Shown in pieces: positions 36,410-46,151 of a DNA stretch of 64,000 bases (positions are counted from its first letter, which is position 1; each line of letters starts with the position of its first letter). Source of the stretch: Tangfeifania diversioriginum (GTDB lineage: Bacteria; Bacteroidota; Bacteroidia; Bacteroidales; Prolixibacteraceae); NCBI GenBank assembly GCA_945873105.1, contig CAMCBW010000033.1:1-64000 (forward strand), written 5' to 3'. Both the position numbers and the translations under genes were made by a program. Under the pieces are notes generated by a model that worked only from the letters and a program-made list of their open reading frames with translations, searched no databases and was not told the origin of the DNA.

Positions 36410-38698
36410 ATGTACAAAGTTATTAACAAGACGATTGATTTGGGCGATGGTCGCTCAATCCAGATCGAAACCGGCAAACTGGCCAAACAGGCCGACGGTG
36501 CAGTTGTAGTCAAAATGGGTGATACCATGTTGCTGGCTACTGTTGTTTCGGCAAACGAAGCAGCAGCTAATGTTGATTTCATGCCACTCTCCGTTGATTA
36601 CCGCGAGAAATTCTCTGCTGCAGGCAGATTTCCTGGTGGTTTCATGAAGAGGGAAGCACGTCCTTCGGACGATGAAATTCTGATTGCCCGCCTGGTCGAC
36701 CGTGCGCTGCGTCCCCTTTTCCCGGATGATTACCATGCTGAGACTGCGGTAATGATCACACTGATCTCTTCCGGCAAAAACGAAATGCCCGATTCATTGG
36801 CAGGATTGGCTGCTTCTGCAGCAATTGCTGTATCAAATATTCCATTCAACGGCCCGATCTCTGAGGTTCGTGTAGCCCGCATCAAAGGTGCTTTTGTGCT
36901 CAACCCATCTGCCGAGCAGCTGGCTGAAGCAGACATCGACATCATGGTCGGTGCTTCTTACGACAACATCATGATGGTGGAAGGTGAAATGGATGAGGTT
37001 TCTGAAGCAGAAATGCTCGAAGCCATCAAAATTGCACATGACAACATCAAGATCCACTGCAAGATCCAGGAAGAATTGGCGGCTGAAGTGGGTGTGGTCA
37101 AACGTACCTATTGCCACGAAGAGAACGATGAGACCCTTCGTGAAGAGATCTGGAAGGCCACCTACGACAAGGTATATGCTGTTGCCCGCTCCCTGATCAA
37201 CGACAAGCACCTGCGTTACGACTCCTTTGCCAAAATCAAGGAGGAGTTTACAGCAGCTTACAGCGAAGGGAAAGAGGCCGGCGAAGTCAACAAGACATTG
37301 ATTGGAAAATATTACCACGATGTGGAGAAAGAGGCCATGCGCCGCATGATCCTCGACGAGGGAGTTCGTCTCGACGGACGTTCTACCACCCAAATCCGTG
37401 CCATCTGGGGCGAGGTAGATTACCTGCCGGGATCTCACGGATCCTCCATCTTCACCCGCGGAGAGACGCAATCACTCAGCAGTGTTACCCTTGGGACCAA
37501 GATGGATGAGAAAATCATTGACAACGTTACTTTCAAGGGCAAGGAACGCTTCCTGCTCCATTACAACTTCCCTCCTTTCAGCACAGGAGAAGCCAAAACG
37601 CCCAGGGGTCTCTCCCGTCGTGAGATCGGCCACGGCAATTTGGCCCACCGTGCCCTGAAACGGATGATTCCGGAAGGTTTCCCCTACATTGTGCGCATCG
37701 TATCAGATATTTTGGAATCCAACGGATCCTCCTCCATGGCTACGGTATGTGCCGGAACGATGGCTTTGCTGGATGCCGGTGTTGCCATGAAACGCCCTGT
37801 CTCAGGAATCGCCATGGGTCTGATCACCGACAAGAAATCGGATAAATTTGCAGTCCTGTCAGACATCCTTGGGGACGAAGATCACCTGGGAGACATGGAC
37901 TTCAAGGTAACCGGTACAGAAAAAGGGATCACTGCCACGCAGATGGACATCAAAGTCGACGGTTTATCTTACGAAGTACTTTCCAAAGCATTGCAGCAGG
38001 CCAAAGAGGGCCGCGAGCACATCCTTGGAAAAGTGCTGGAGGTGATCAGCATTCCGCGTGAAGACTACAAGCCAAATGTTCCGCGTATTGTGAAAATGAC
38101 CATCCCGAAAGATATGATCGGACCGGTCATTGGTCCTGGCGGAAAGATTATCCAGCAGATTCAGGCCGATACGAAAGCAACCATCGCGATCGAAGAGATC
38201 GACGACATGGGCTACGTAGAGATCAGTGCTCCGGACAAATCATCCATCGATGCAGCTGTTGCACGCATCCGCGCCATCGTTGCCCTGCCTGAACCAGGCG
38301 AAGTATACGAGGGTAAGGTGAAGTCAATCGTTCAGTTCGGGGCTTTTGTTGAGATCATGCCAGGCAAAGAGGGTCTGTTGCATGTCTCAGAATTTGACTG
38401 GAAAAGGATCGAAAAGCCGGAAGATGTGCTCAGCGTAGGTGATATCGTCAAGGTTAAGTTGCTTGAGGTCGAACAACGTACCGGCAAACTGAAACTCTCC
38501 ATGAAAGCTCTGATGCCAAAACCGGAAGGTTTTGTCGAAAGAGAGCAGGGCAGGGGAGACCGTGACCATGGTCGCGGCGACAGGGACCACGGACGTGGCG
38601 ACAGGGATCATGGACGCGGCGACAGGGCTCCATTCCAGGGAGAGGAGCGTAAAGCACCCACCCACAGCCACTCACTCCGCAAACCAAACCAGGAATAA
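36410..38698 (+). CDS. pnp: Polyribonucleotide nucleotidyltransferase (PNPase)
   Basis: 762 residues from [14 protein letters not shown]. Two RNase PH domains ([21 protein letters not shown] in the first; [19 protein letters not shown] and [17 protein letters not shown] in the second, with the catalytic Asp residues), then a KH domain ([15 protein letters not shown]) and an S1 domain ([19 protein letters not shown]). PNPase degrades RNA 3' to 5' by phosphorolysis. After S1 there is a low-complexity tail containing three full RGDRDHG repeats and a partial fourth. Full-length and apparently functional. Confidence 0.96.
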   Translation: MYKVINKTIDLGDGRSIQIETGKLAKQADGAVVVKMGDTMLLATVVSANEAAANVDFMPLSVDYREKFSAAGRFPGGFMKREARPSDDEILIARLVDRALRPLFPDDYHAETAVMITLISSGKNEMPDSLAGLAASAAIAVSNIPFNGPISEVRVARIKGAFVLNPSAEQLAEADIDIMVGASYDNIMMVEGEMDEVSEAEMLEAIKIAHDNIKIHCKIQEELAAEVGVVKRTYCHEENDETLREEIWKATYDKVYAVARSLINDKHLRYDSFAKIKEEFTAAYSEGKEAGEVNKTLIGKYYHDVEKEAMRRMILDEGVRLDGRSTTQIRAIWGEVDYLPGSHGSSIFTRGETQSLSSVTLGTKMDEKIIDNVTFKGKERFLLHYNFPPFSTGEAKTPRGLSRREIGHGNLAHRALKRMIPEGFPYIVRIVSDILESNGSSSMATVCAGTMALLDAGVAMKRPVSGIAMGLITDKKSDKFAVLSDILGDEDHLGDMDFKVTGTEKGITATQMDIKVDGLSYEVLSKALQQAKEGREHILGKVLEVISIPREDYKPNVPRIVKMTIPKDMIGPVIGPGGKIIQQIQADTKATIAIEEIDDMGYVEISAPDKSSIDAAVARIRAIVALPEPGEVYEGKVKSIVQFGAFVEIMPGKEGLLHVSEFDWKRIEKPEDVLSVGDIVKVKLLEVEQRTGKLKLSMKALMPKPEGFVEREQGRGDRDHGRGDRDHGRGDRDHGRGDRAPFQGEERKAPTHSHSLRKPNQE
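38552..38626 (+). repeat. 21-bp coding repeats in the pnp tail
   Basis: Three and a half units encoding RGDRDHG with silent changes between copies. The charged Arg/Gly tail could aid RNA binding. Confidence 0.85.
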
Positions 38699-38717
38699 AA
38701 AATTTCCACCATAGTTC

Positions 38718-38749
38718 AAATGCCCGCCATTAGCGGGCATTTTTATTTT
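38718..38749 (+). terminator. Terminator after pnp
   Basis: Perfect 10-bp stem AAATGCCCGC / GCGGGCATTT, loop CATTA, followed by a T-rich run. Confidence 0.9.
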
Positions 38750-38788
38750 TACATTTAGGGAGTCAAAGTAGTATTTTAGAGCGGAACG

Positions 38789-39436
38789 ATGAATCTTGAT
38801 TTTCTGGTTGTTGAGGGAAATATAGGTGCCGGCAAAACGACTTTTGCCAAAATGCTGGGAGAGGAATTCGATGCCAGGCTGATCCTGGAACGGTTTGCAG
38901 AGAATCCATTTCTGCCCAAATTTTACGCCGATCCTGAAAAATATTCCTTCCCGCTGGAACTCTCCTTTTTGGCCGAAAGATATGGCCAGCTGACAAGGGA
39001 GCTGGCCAACCGGGAGCTGTTTCAGCAGCATACCATTGCAGATTACTATTTCATGAAATCCCTCATTTTTGCGCAAAATACGCTGGCCACCGATGAGTAC
39101 AACCTTTACCGCAATTTTTTTGACATCATTTACGAACGGCTGCCAAAACCGGATCTTTTTGTCTACCTGCACCTGCCTGAGGAGCGGTTGCTGGAGAATA
39201 TCCGCCACAGGGGCAGGGATTATGAAAGTACCATTGATGCAGTCTACCTGAAGAAAATTAGGGAGGGTTATTTTACCTTTTTTGCCCAGCAAAACGATTT
39301 CCCGGTATTGATCGTGGATACATCAGCATTGGATTTTGTTGCGCACCCCCAGCACTACACAATGCTCAGGGATCTGGTATCGCAGCCTGTTGACTGGAAA
39401 GGGATAAGACGAGAAATTTTACCTGCTGAACCCTAA
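38789..39436 (+). CDS. Deoxynucleoside kinase
   Basis: 215 residues. Walker A VEGNIGAGKTTFAKML at the N-terminus, the ERF motif as ILERFAENPFLPKFY, the DRS-like region replaced by LYRNFFDIIYERLPKPD, and the lid RRGRD-type RHRGRDYEST. This is the dCK/dGK family of deoxyadenosine/deoxyguanosine kinases that salvage deoxynucleosides; closely spaced homologues occur across Bacteroidota. Single-gene unit after the pnp terminator. Confidence 0.93.
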   Translation: MNLDFLVVEGNIGAGKTTFAKMLGEEFDARLILERFAENPFLPKFYADPEKYSFPLELSFLAERYGQLTRELANRELFQQHTIADYYFMKSLIFAQNTLATDEYNLYRNFFDIIYERLPKPDLFVYLHLPEERLLENIRHRGRDYESTIDAVYLKKIREGYFTFFAQQNDFPVLIVDTSALDFVAHPQHYTMLRDLVSQPVDWKGIRREILPAEP

Positions 39437-39477
39437 CAATTCACAGCTTTTCCCTCTTTTTTTTAAATGAAAAGTTG

Positions 39478-39485
39478 TACTTTCG
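39478..39485 (+). promoter_or_regulatory. Possible -7 element for the TPR lipoprotein gene
   Basis: TACTTTCG, one mismatch from TAnnTTTG, about 57 bp upstream of the start; the upstream element is only a T-tract. Confidence 0.35.
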
Positions 39486-39542
39486 TGACCTTGATTCCAG
39501 CATATCAATGGCTACTATTATTTATTTTTTAAGCTCTTTTTT

Positions 39543-41300
39543 ATGAAGAAAGTTAGTTTGATGATGTCCCTCCTTTTTGCAATGAGTGCATTCCTGATGA
39601 TCGGATGCTCCCCGTTGAAAAAGATGCAAAAAAATGCCGCATTGATTAATTATTCAGTAATACCGGAGGTACTGGAGACACACGGCGGAAATGTAGAGGC
39701 AACCATTCAGAGTCAATTCCCGGAGAAATATTTTGCCCCGAAGGTCACACTGACGGTTATGCCTGTACTCAAATATTTTGGTGGTGAAACAGCTTACACT
39801 CCCTATGTTTTACAAGGAGAAAAGGTGAAGGCAAACAACAAGGTGATCCCCAACAAGGCGGGTGGCAGCAACACCTTCAAAGGAACCATTCCTTACAACA
39901 AAGAGATGTTGAATGCAGACCTTGAACTTCGTATCCAGGGATCTATGGGCAATTCCTCCGTCAGTTTTAAAACCATTACCGTTGCCAAGGGGGTGATCGC
40001 TACTTCAACATTGGTTGACAATAGTCCGCTGCCAATCCATGGAGTTCAAAAGAGATCGAATAGTTCCGGTATCTATGACCCAACGGTCGACAAATACCAG
40101 CGAATAGTGCCGGATTCCTACATGGCAGATCTTGTCTACCTGATCAACAGTTCTGACATCAGGGCACAGGAGCTGACCAAAGCCGAGATAGCTCATTTGA
40201 ACAAATACATCGAAGAGGCCTATAAAGCTGAAAACAAGGAGCTGAAAAATGTGGAAGTCTCTGCCTATGCTTCACCGGATGGTGCATTGGACCTGAATTC
40301 ACAACTGGCAGGGAAGCGGGAAGGTTCAGCCTCCGGTGTGATCGAGAAGGACCTGCAAAAGAACAGAATCAAAGCTGATATTACCTCGAAGAACACCCCA
40401 GAGGATTGGGAAGGTTTCAAAGCATTGATGGAGAAATCCAATATCCAGGACAAGGATTTGATTCTTAGGGTACTGGCCATGTATTCCGATCCCGAAGTAC
40501 GTGAAAGGGAAGTTAAAAACCTCTCCTCCGCTTTCACCAAAGTTTCTGATGAGATCCTCCCACAGCTTCGGCGTGCGAAAATTACCGCAAACGTCAACCT
40601 GATCGGCAAGACGGATGCAGAGATTGCCCGACTGGCTGATTCAGATCCTTCCAGGCTGAATCAGGCTGAATTGCTTTATGCCGCTTCGATAACCAACGAT
40701 CCTGCCAGGCAAAAAGCCATCTACGCCAGTTTTGCCAAAACCTACCCGGATGATTGGAGGGGTTTTAACAACGTTGGATACATGGAGATGAGCGAAGGCA
40801 ATTTGGAAGCAGCAGCAACCAACTTTCAGAAGGCCGACCAGCTGGATCCCAAGAATCCGGTAATTCAAAACAATTTGGGTTGCGTCGCACTGAAAAATGG
40901 CGAATGGCTAAAAGCAGAAGAGCTCTTTGGTGCAGCCACCGGTGCAGGCAAGGAGGTTCGGGAGAATTTGGGTATCCTGAAGATCAAACAGGGAGATTAC
41001 GATACCGCTGTAAAGTACCTGGGGGAAGAATCTTCCAGCTATGCCAACCGTGGTTTGGCCCAACTGTTGAACGGCGACAATACCGGCGCACTGAATACAT
41101 TGAACTCGGCACCTGTAGAATCCGGACGCATTGCCTACCTAAAGGCTATTGTGTATGCCCGTGCAGGCAAAACCAGCCAGATGTACGAGGCGCTTGTCAA
41201 CTCCATCCGGAAAGATCCGGCCTACAAGATCATTGCTGAAAATGATCTTGAATTTGCCAAATACTCAGGCGATCAGAATTTCAAGCTGCTGTTCAAATAG
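39543..41300 (+). CDS. TPR lipoprotein with OmpA-like region
   Basis: 585 residues. Lipoprotein signal peptide with Cys22 (AFLMIGC). A beta-rich N-terminal domain (about 40-170), then a region resembling OmpA-type peptidoglycan binding (KNVEVSAYASPDGALDLNSQLAGKREGS, recognised as VSAYASPDGALDLN), and C-terminal TPR units (about 380-585; DWRGFNNVGYMEMSEGNLEAAATNFQKA, read as GYMEMSEGNLEAA, and NPVIQNNLGCVALKNGEW). Similar proteins are abundant outer membrane-associated lipoproteins in Bacteroidales. The exact role is unknown. Confidence 0.82.
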   Translation: MKKVSLMMSLLFAMSAFLMIGCSPLKKMQKNAALINYSVIPEVLETHGGNVEATIQSQFPEKYFAPKVTLTVMPVLKYFGGETAYTPYVLQGEKVKANNKVIPNKAGGSNTFKGTIPYNKEMLNADLELRIQGSMGNSSVSFKTITVAKGVIATSTLVDNSPLPIHGVQKRSNSSGIYDPTVDKYQRIVPDSYMADLVYLINSSDIRAQELTKAEIAHLNKYIEEAYKAENKELKNVEVSAYASPDGALDLNSQLAGKREGSASGVIEKDLQKNRIKADITSKNTPEDWEGFKALMEKSNIQDKDLILRVLAMYSDPEVREREVKNLSSAFTKVSDEILPQLRRAKITANVNLIGKTDAEIARLADSDPSRLNQAELLYAASITNDPARQKAIYASFAKTYPDDWRGFNNVGYMEMSEGNLEAAATNFQKADQLDPKNPVIQNNLGCVALKNGEWLKAEELFGAATGAGKEVRENLGILKIKQGDYDTAVKYLGEESSSYANRGLAQLLNGDNTGALNTLNSAPVESGRIAYLKAIVYARAGKTSQMYEALVNSIRKDPAYKIIAENDLEFAKYSGDQNFKLLFK

Positions 41301-41323
41301 GAGATAATTGAAAATATCAGATT

Positions 41324-41353
41324 AAGAAAGGCATCCAGCGGGATGCCTTTCTT
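41324..41353 (+). terminator. Terminator after the TPR lipoprotein gene
   Basis: Perfect 13-bp stem AAGAAAGGCATCC / GGATGCCTTTCTT with AGCG loop; little T-tract. Confidence 0.75.
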
Positions 41354-41409
41354 GGTAATGTTGAATATATATGCATTTAAATTCTGATATAGCAAGATTT
41401 AAAAATTCC

Positions 41410-41417
41410 TATCTTTG
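41410..41417 (+). promoter_or_regulatory. -7 element of the toxin-antitoxin operon
   Basis: TATCTTTG matches TAnnTTTG and lies 15 bp before the antitoxin start. No TTTG at -33. Confidence 0.45.
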
Positions 41418-41431
41418 AAAAAAACACAAAG

Positions 41432-41650
41432 ATGACAACAGTTGCCGGAACATACTTTAATGGTCATTTAAAACTCGAACGAGTTGTTAATACTGAAAGG
41501 CCAGTGAAAGTGACAGTTACGTTTGACGAAGAAGTAAAAGATAGCCTTCAGGTATCAGATTTTTCATTTCTTGAGGTTCAGGAGATATTGAAGGATTACA
41601 AAGGATCCTTTTCAGATGAGGTTGTTGAGGAGCGACGTAAAGCATTATGA
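41432..41650 (+). CDS. Antitoxin-like protein paired with a PIN toxin
   Basis: 72 residues: an N-terminal beta-strand pair (TVAGTYFNGHLKLERVV, VKVTVTFDEE) as in SpoVT/DUF2281-like antitoxins, and an acidic C-terminal helix (SFLEVQEILKDYKGSFSDEVVEERRKAL, read as FLEVQEILKDYKGSFSDEV). The stop overlaps the toxin start by 4 bp (ATGA), the standard arrangement of type II pairs. Family membership is from position and shape. Confidence 0.78.
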   Translation: MTTVAGTYFNGHLKLERVVNTERPVKVTVTFDEEVKDSLQVSDFSFLEVQEILKDYKGSFSDEVVEERRKAL

Positions 41651-42075
41651 ATGTTTTCTTTGATACATCATCTCTTTTTAAACTCTACCACAGAGAAGAA
41701 GGTACTGATGCATTAATGGAATTGTTTGATAGTGCTGGTATCGAAATACTTTATCTGGCAGAAATTACCAGAGTTGAATTTAGCTCTGTTGTTTGGAAAA
41801 AATGCAGAAAGAATGAGATAGATGAAAATCTGGCTAAACTGTTATTTGTTAAATTTGAGAAGGATGCAGAGAAATTCACGTTTATAAAGGAAGATTCTTC
41901 CCTGAAAATATCGGCGCAAGAGTTGATAGGCAAACATTGGAGAATGGGGTTGAGAACGTTGGATGCATTACAGCTGACATCTGCCTTGCGTGTTAAGCAT
42001 AAGATAAACCTATTCCTAACGGCCGATAATGTACTATCACAAATAGCAAAGATTGAAGGATTTGTCACGCAGTGA
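41647..42075 (+). CDS. PIN domain ribonuclease toxin, VapC type
   Basis: 142 residues. PIN acidic residues are in place: FFDTSSLFKLY (Asp6), the Glu in AEITRVEFSSVVWKK, and the C-terminal pair in LRTLDALQLTSAL and LFLTADNVLSQIA. VapC toxins cleave tRNA or rRNA. Co-encoded with the overlapping upstream antitoxin; the pair sits alone between housekeeping genes, typical of horizontally moved TA modules. Confidence 0.88.
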   Translation: MNVFFDTSSLFKLYHREEGTDALMELFDSAGIEILYLAEITRVEFSSVVWKKCRKNEIDENLAKLLFVKFEKDAEKFTFIKEDSSLKISAQELIGKHWRMGLRTLDALQLTSALRVKHKINLFLTADNVLSQIAKIEGFVTQ

Positions 42076-42218
42076 TATTCCAATGATAATTGTCCAAAGG
42101 GACTTAGAAAATACATACCCTAAAATCAATTTAAAAAAATCCTTTAAAATCTTTGGACAATCCAATTAAATCACTTTTCTTTGTGTCCTACATTGCTATG
42201 ACACTAAGCCTCCGAAAT

Positions 42219-43058
42219 ATGATTGCTATTGAGAAATTGTCTTTTCATTACAAAAAGCAGCCTCCGTTTTTTGAAGATCTATCCTATAACCAGGAGTTTG
42301 GCAGCATTGTCGGACTCCTTGGCAAGAACGGTGCGGGCAAAACAACACTTTTGAACCTGCTGGCAGGATTGCTTCAGCCACAAGCCGGAACCTTGAAAGT
42401 CGCCGGGTTTACTCCTTTCGACCGGATGCCTGATTACCTGGGCGATCTGTTCATGGTGCCGGAAGAGTTTCATTTTCCGCAGGTTTCGATCAACCTCTAC
42501 CTTAGGGCGACTACCTCCCTTTATCCCAATTTCGATGTAGAGAAACTGGAGAGCATCCTTAAGGAATTCGAACTGGACCGTAAAAGTATGATCCACAAAT
42601 TGTCGCAGGGACAGCGCAAGAAATTCCTGATTGCCTTTGCCCTGGCTACCAACTGCAAACTGTTGATTCTGGATGAACCTACCAACGGACTGGATATCCC
42701 CTCCAAAAGCATCTTCCGCAAGGTGCTGGTCGGCTCGGTCACAGAGGAACAACTGGTACTGATCTCGACCCACCAGGTAAAGGATATCGAGACGATCCTT
42801 GACACTGTGGTTGTTTTGGACCAGGGGAATATCATCTTCAAAGAGTCGCTGGAGAACATCGCGCAGCAGTGGCAATTTAAGCATGTTGTTTCGTTGACTG
42901 GTGTTGAGGATGCAATATACAGCGAGAAATATCCGGGAGGATACAAGGTGATTGTTCCAGCTTCCGGAGAGGAGGAATCGGAGGTAGACCTGGAACTCCT
43001 CTTTAAAGCAATTATTAGTTTGAAAGATTTAAAATCAGTGGCTTATGAGAACCAATAA
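42219..43058 (+). CDS. ABC transporter ATP-binding protein
   Basis: 279 residues from MIAIEKLSFHYKKQ; a start at 42198 is also possible. Walker A VGLLGKNGAGKTTLLNLLAG, signature KLSQGQRKKFLIAFALA (divergent LSQGQ), Walker B LLILDEPTNGLD and H-loop ISTHQVKD. Resembles YtrB-type exporters partnered with a GntR regulator. It overlaps the membrane component by 14 bp, and the GntR gene follows, as in ytr-like operons where the regulator represses its transporter. Confidence 0.92.
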   Translation: MIAIEKLSFHYKKQPPFFEDLSYNQEFGSIVGLLGKNGAGKTTLLNLLAGLLQPQAGTLKVAGFTPFDRMPDYLGDLFMVPEEFHFPQVSINLYLRATTSLYPNFDVEKLESILKEFELDRKSMIHKLSQGQRKKFLIAFALATNCKLLILDEPTNGLDIPSKSIFRKVLVGSVTEEQLVLISTHQVKDIETILDTVVVLDQGNIIFKESLENIAQQWQFKHVVSLTGVEDAIYSEKYPGGYKVIVPASGEEESEVDLELLFKAIISLKDLKSVAYENQ

Positions 43059-43800
43059 TTTCTTCGACCTGGATCGTTTTTTCGGATTGCTGAAGCAGGA
43101 TCTGCTGTTTAACTACAAGTTCTATTTGACGTTTATCGTTGGAATGAGCATCGGTATTTACCTTGTCAGCTATTTGATGATCCGAAGTTTAAGCGCTGGG
43201 ATTCTTTCGGCGAACTATCTTCTATACAATATGTTGTTTGGCGCAATAATGGTCTTTGTCGGAATGTCCTTTCCGGCATTTAGAGATCAGAAGAAAACCA
43301 GCTTTTATCTCCTGGTACCAGGATCAGCCTTTGAAAAACTATTGGTCCAGTTTGTTATACGGTTTGTTTTTTTTATTCCCCTGGCGTTGATATTGTTGAG
43401 GTTAGCTATTTTTCTTGCTGTAGCCTCCATGGTGCCTGATCCAAAAACGGGTTTTGATCCCCTTTTTGTGGCGGATTTTAGCTATTCCGAGCTATTCTCA
43501 TGGTCAGCAGGTACAAAAAGCAATCCTCTGCGCGACCTGGCCTATCTGTTTTTCGCTTTTGCCGGTTCCGTTTATTTTAAAAGGTTTGCAGTGGTCAAAA
43601 CGTTAGGGGTGATGGTTATTCTTCCGGTGACTTTATTCCTGATTATTAAGCTTGCCGGCGGACCAACTTACTCGACTAAAATTGTTTCGGAATATTTGAG
43701 CGGAGAGAACTTCTATTTAGCTATGTCACCCATGTTTATTGGCCTTTTGTTGTTGAGTTTACCTTTGGCCTATCTCAAACTGAAAGAAAAGGAACTCTAA
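43045..43800 (+). CDS. ABC transporter membrane subunit
   Basis: 251 residues with six predicted hydrophobic segments (for example FIVGMSIGIYLVSYLMI near residue 30 and FIGLLLLSLPLAYLKL at the end). No ATPase motifs. Its overlap with the ATPase gene and position before GntR make it the permease of this transporter. Substrate unknown; YtrABC-type systems respond to cell wall antibiotics in Firmicutes. Confidence 0.82.
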   Translation: MRTNNFFDLDRFFGLLKQDLLFNYKFYLTFIVGMSIGIYLVSYLMIRSLSAGILSANYLLYNMLFGAIMVFVGMSFPAFRDQKKTSFYLLVPGSAFEKLLVQFVIRFVFFIPLALILLRLAIFLAVASMVPDPKTGFDPLFVADFSYSELFSWSAGTKSNPLRDLAYLFFAFAGSVYFKRFAVVKTLGVMVILPVTLFLIIKLAGGPTYSTKIVSEYLSGENFYLAMSPMFIGLLLLSLPLAYLKLKEKEL

Positions 43801-43801
43801 A

Positions 43802-44182
43802 ATGGATTTTAAATCTTCCAAAGGAATATTTCTTCAGATTGCGGATAACCTCTGCCACCAGATACTGGAGGGAGAACTGAAGCCAGGTGACAGGGTCCCC
43901 TCTGTGCGGAACCTGGCGGCAGAATTTGAAGTGAACCGCAATACCGTGATGCGCACCTACACCAATTTGCAGGAGGCCGGCATCTTTGACAACAAACGTG
44001 GAATCGGCTTCTTCATCGCTGAAAATGCGGTAGAGTTGGTAAGGGCTGGGGAGAAAATGGAATTCTATAACCATGAGCTGCCTGAGTTTATCTCGAAGAT
44101 TAAGCTGCTCAAACTAACTCCACAAGATTTAGCCGATTTACTAACAGCCATTCATAACAACGATCAAAATGAAAAAAAGTAA
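43802..44182 (+). CDS. GntR family regulator, YtrA type
   Basis: 126 residues: the GntR winged helix (GIFLQIADNLCHQILEGELKPGDRVPSVRNLAAEFEVNRNTVMRTY, read as LKPGDRVPSVRNLAAEF and NRNTVMRTYTNLQEAG) and a short C-terminal dimerisation tail, which defines the YtrA subfamily. Starts 1 bp after the permease stop. Expected to repress this operon. Confidence 0.92.
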   Translation: MDFKSSKGIFLQIADNLCHQILEGELKPGDRVPSVRNLAAEFEVNRNTVMRTYTNLQEAGIFDNKRGIGFFIAENAVELVRAGEKMEFYNHELPEFISKIKLLKLTPQDLADLLTAIHNNDQNEKK

Positions 44183-44852
44183 CTTCTTAGTTTTTCTTTT
44201 CGCAATCGTTCTTTTAAGCGGACCTTTTATCCTTAAAAAGCCGACTTATCGATTAAGTGCATCTGGAAGCAATAAAGTGTTCTCGACACAAAAAGTTGAC
44301 CACTTTTCGGTAATTGTTGCTCAGCCGGGCAGTAAAGTTAGCGTTAGGGCTCCTTATCCTGTAGTGGAGTATCCTACCTTCAGTTCTAGCAGAGACAAAA
44401 GATTTTATCTGCCTCCTTCTTATGTTATTCGTGGCGATACACTATTTGTTTCTGCTTGTTCTAACGAAAGTGAATATAGTGGAGATACCTTCTTTTGTAA
44501 AAGAATTAGAAGTATAGTTGGAATGGGAAAATCAGATATTCATTTATCTTACCTACTGGCAGATACCTTGAATATAAAACTCAATTACTCAAAATTGTTT
44601 GCTGACTTCGATACCAGAAATAAATTCCTTAAACAGATAAATATCCGGGCTGATAGCTCAAAGATTGATATGAGAGCTGTTGCTTTTGAGGATATAAATC
44701 TTCAATTAAACAGATCACATCTAAAACTGGAGACATCATTTGTAAAGAGTAAAGTGCAAGGAACCCTAAAAAACTATTCAGGATTGTACATAACGGGGCG
44801 GCCCCCCAAAGTGGCAATCTTTAAAGATGAAACCAGCTATTCCCCTTTGTAA
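44169..44852 (+). CDS. Exported protein of unknown function in the GntR/ABC operon
   Basis: 227 residues, overlapping the GntR gene by 14 bp. An N-terminal signal anchor (FLVFLFAIVLLSGPFIL) and a beta-rich body; the C-terminal repeated strands (LNIKLNYSKLFADF, INIRADSSKIDMRAVAFEDINLQLNRSHLKLE, read as INLQLNRSHLKLE) look like a DUF2807-type beta-helix. Function not recognised. Co-translation suggests it belongs to the transporter system. Confidence 0.78.
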   Translation: MKKSNFLVFLFAIVLLSGPFILKKPTYRLSASGSNKVFSTQKVDHFSVIVAQPGSKVSVRAPYPVVEYPTFSSSRDKRFYLPPSYVIRGDTLFVSACSNESEYSGDTFFCKRIRSIVGMGKSDIHLSYLLADTLNIKLNYSKLFADFDTRNKFLKQINIRADSSKIDMRAVAFEDINLQLNRSHLKLETSFVKSKVQGTLKNYSGLYITGRPPKVAIFKDETSYSPL

Positions 44853-44943
44853 AACTGAACTGATGCTGAAGGATGTCTAAATTCGATTGATTATTTGTAC
44901 TTTTAAAGGCAATCAAAGTGTACCTCCTTAAAAATCCTGCATC

Positions 44944-45324
44944 ATGACGCTACTGATGGTACTATCCACTACCCTGATCACCCTCGCCCTGCTCTTCTAT
45001 TCCATTGGCGTCTGGGCCGAGCGAATAGCGAAGTATTTGAAAGGCTGGCACCTTTATGCATTTTGGGCAGGGTTTGTGTGCGATGTCGCAGGAACAATAG
45101 CCATGGGAAAGCTCTCTTCCAATCCTTTCGATCTGAATGATATCCATACCCTTACCGGACAGGTAGCCCTTTGGCTGATGTTGACCCATGCCATCTGGGC
45201 AACCGTGGTGGTGAAGAAGGGAAAAGAGAAGCAGCGTGCCGAATTCCATACCTACAGCCTGATGGTCTGGATGATCTGGCTGATTCCATACCTGGGAGGC
45301 ATGTGGATGGGAATGACAAAATAG
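44944..45324 (+). CDS. HsmA family membrane protein (TIGR03987-like)
   Basis: 126 residues with four predicted membrane helices; HxxxxxxxxxD-like polar residues within helices (WHLYAFWAGFVCDVAGTIAMG and HTLTGQVALWLMLTHAIWA) match the TIGR03987/HsmA family. The conserved His residues suggest metal or haem binding, but no function is established here. Confidence 0.82.
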   Translation: MTLLMVLSTTLITLALLFYSIGVWAERIAKYLKGWHLYAFWAGFVCDVAGTIAMGKLSSNPFDLNDIHTLTGQVALWLMLTHAIWATVVVKKGKEKQRAEFHTYSLMVWMIWLIPYLGGMWMGMTK

Positions 45325-45346
45325 CGGGGTTTCGCCCCAAAAACAG

Positions 45347-45376
45347 ACGACGTGAAGTTTTGCTCCACGTCGTTTT
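45347..45376. terminator. Bidirectional terminator between convergent genes
   Basis: 8-bp stem ACGACGTG / CACGTCGT with T on the plus side and an A tract upstream for the minus strand. A small GGGG/CCCC hairpin (45326-45338) precedes it. Confidence 0.75.
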
Positions 45377-45400
45377 GCATTTACAGCTATTTTAGTCGCG

Positions 45401-45604
45401 CTATTTCTTGGCTCCGGTGTTGATCTTCAGTGGAGTGTATAGTGGACAGTACCCTACCAAGCTGGTAAGGACAAATACGGCCGACAAAATCAGCAGTACA
45501 ATGGCCAATGTTCCATCAATGACCTTGGCGTAATACAAACCTGCCACGACCAACGCTATGACGATCCGGATCAGTCTGTCAATGGTACCCATGTTCTTTT
45601 TCAT
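45401..45604 (-). CDS. DUF2892 small membrane protein (YgaP-type)
   Basis: 67 residues from MKKNMGTIDRLIR; an in-frame ATG ten codons earlier is possible. Two membrane helices and the signature MGTIDRLIRI ... CPLYTPL, conserved in DUF2892 and in the rhodanese YgaP membrane domain. Last gene of a reverse-strand redox operon. Role unknown; rhodanese-linked relatives suggest a sulfur context. Confidence 0.85.
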   Translation of the reverse strand: MKKNMGTIDRLIRIVIALVVAGLYYAKVIDGTLAIVLLILSAVFVLTSLVGYCPLYTPLKINTGAKK

Positions 45605-45634
45605 TTTGTGTAGTTTAATGATAAAATCTGACAA

Positions 45635-46141
45635 TCAGCTTTTTGATGCATACGTAGCATTGGCTTCTATGTTTCCTTCTGTAGGTAACTTTGACCGAAT
45701 TCCCTCCATCGGATTGTGGTTGTTAACCCTGTCCTTTACCACCAGTGTGGTTACAGCCACCTTGGATTTCTGGCTAAAAATCATGTCATGCCCGACACAC
45801 AAACCCATGGAGATATTGAGCTCAGTGTTATTATCCTTTAAGTATTCAGCCTGCCCCGAAGGATTGCACATGATGCTGGTACCCTCACCGCCCAGCATCT
45901 CCTTCTTCTGGATCCGGCCGCATTTGCAGTCGACACTGAATACTTCAAAATCTTCCCCCAGAAATTGTCCAACGGCCGCTGCCTCCCTCGGCATGGATAC
46001 ACAATGTGCTATTCCGATTCTTTTCAAACCAGCTCTTTTGGCATAATTCCGGATCTCTTCCAGTCGGTTGGATCCCCGAACATAGGCATCTTCCGCAAAA
46101 GACATGACAGCCAGAGAGTCGTTGTCGTATAATTTATGCAT
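45635..46141 (-). CDS. DUF1847 family protein, possibly short at the N-terminus
   Basis: 168 residues. Family features: RIGIAHCVSMPREAAAVGQFL, SVDCKCGRIQKKEM, SIMCNPSGQAEYL and GLCVGHDMIF, with Cys residues likely binding metal. Other DUF1847 proteins I know start with an additional Cys-rich segment, which is missing here. Function unknown; its place among Fe-S and thioredoxin genes suggests redox or metal handling. Confidence 0.82.
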   Translation of the reverse strand: MHKLYDNDSLAVMSFAEDAYVRGSNRLEEIRNYAKRAGLKRIGIAHCVSMPREAAAVGQFLGEDFEVFSVDCKCGRIQKKEMLGGEGTSIMCNPSGQAEYLKDNNTELNISMGLCVGHDMIFSQKSKVAVTTLVVKDRVNNHNPMEGIRSKLPTEGNIEANATYASKS

Positions 46142-46151
46142 TCTTGTGATT

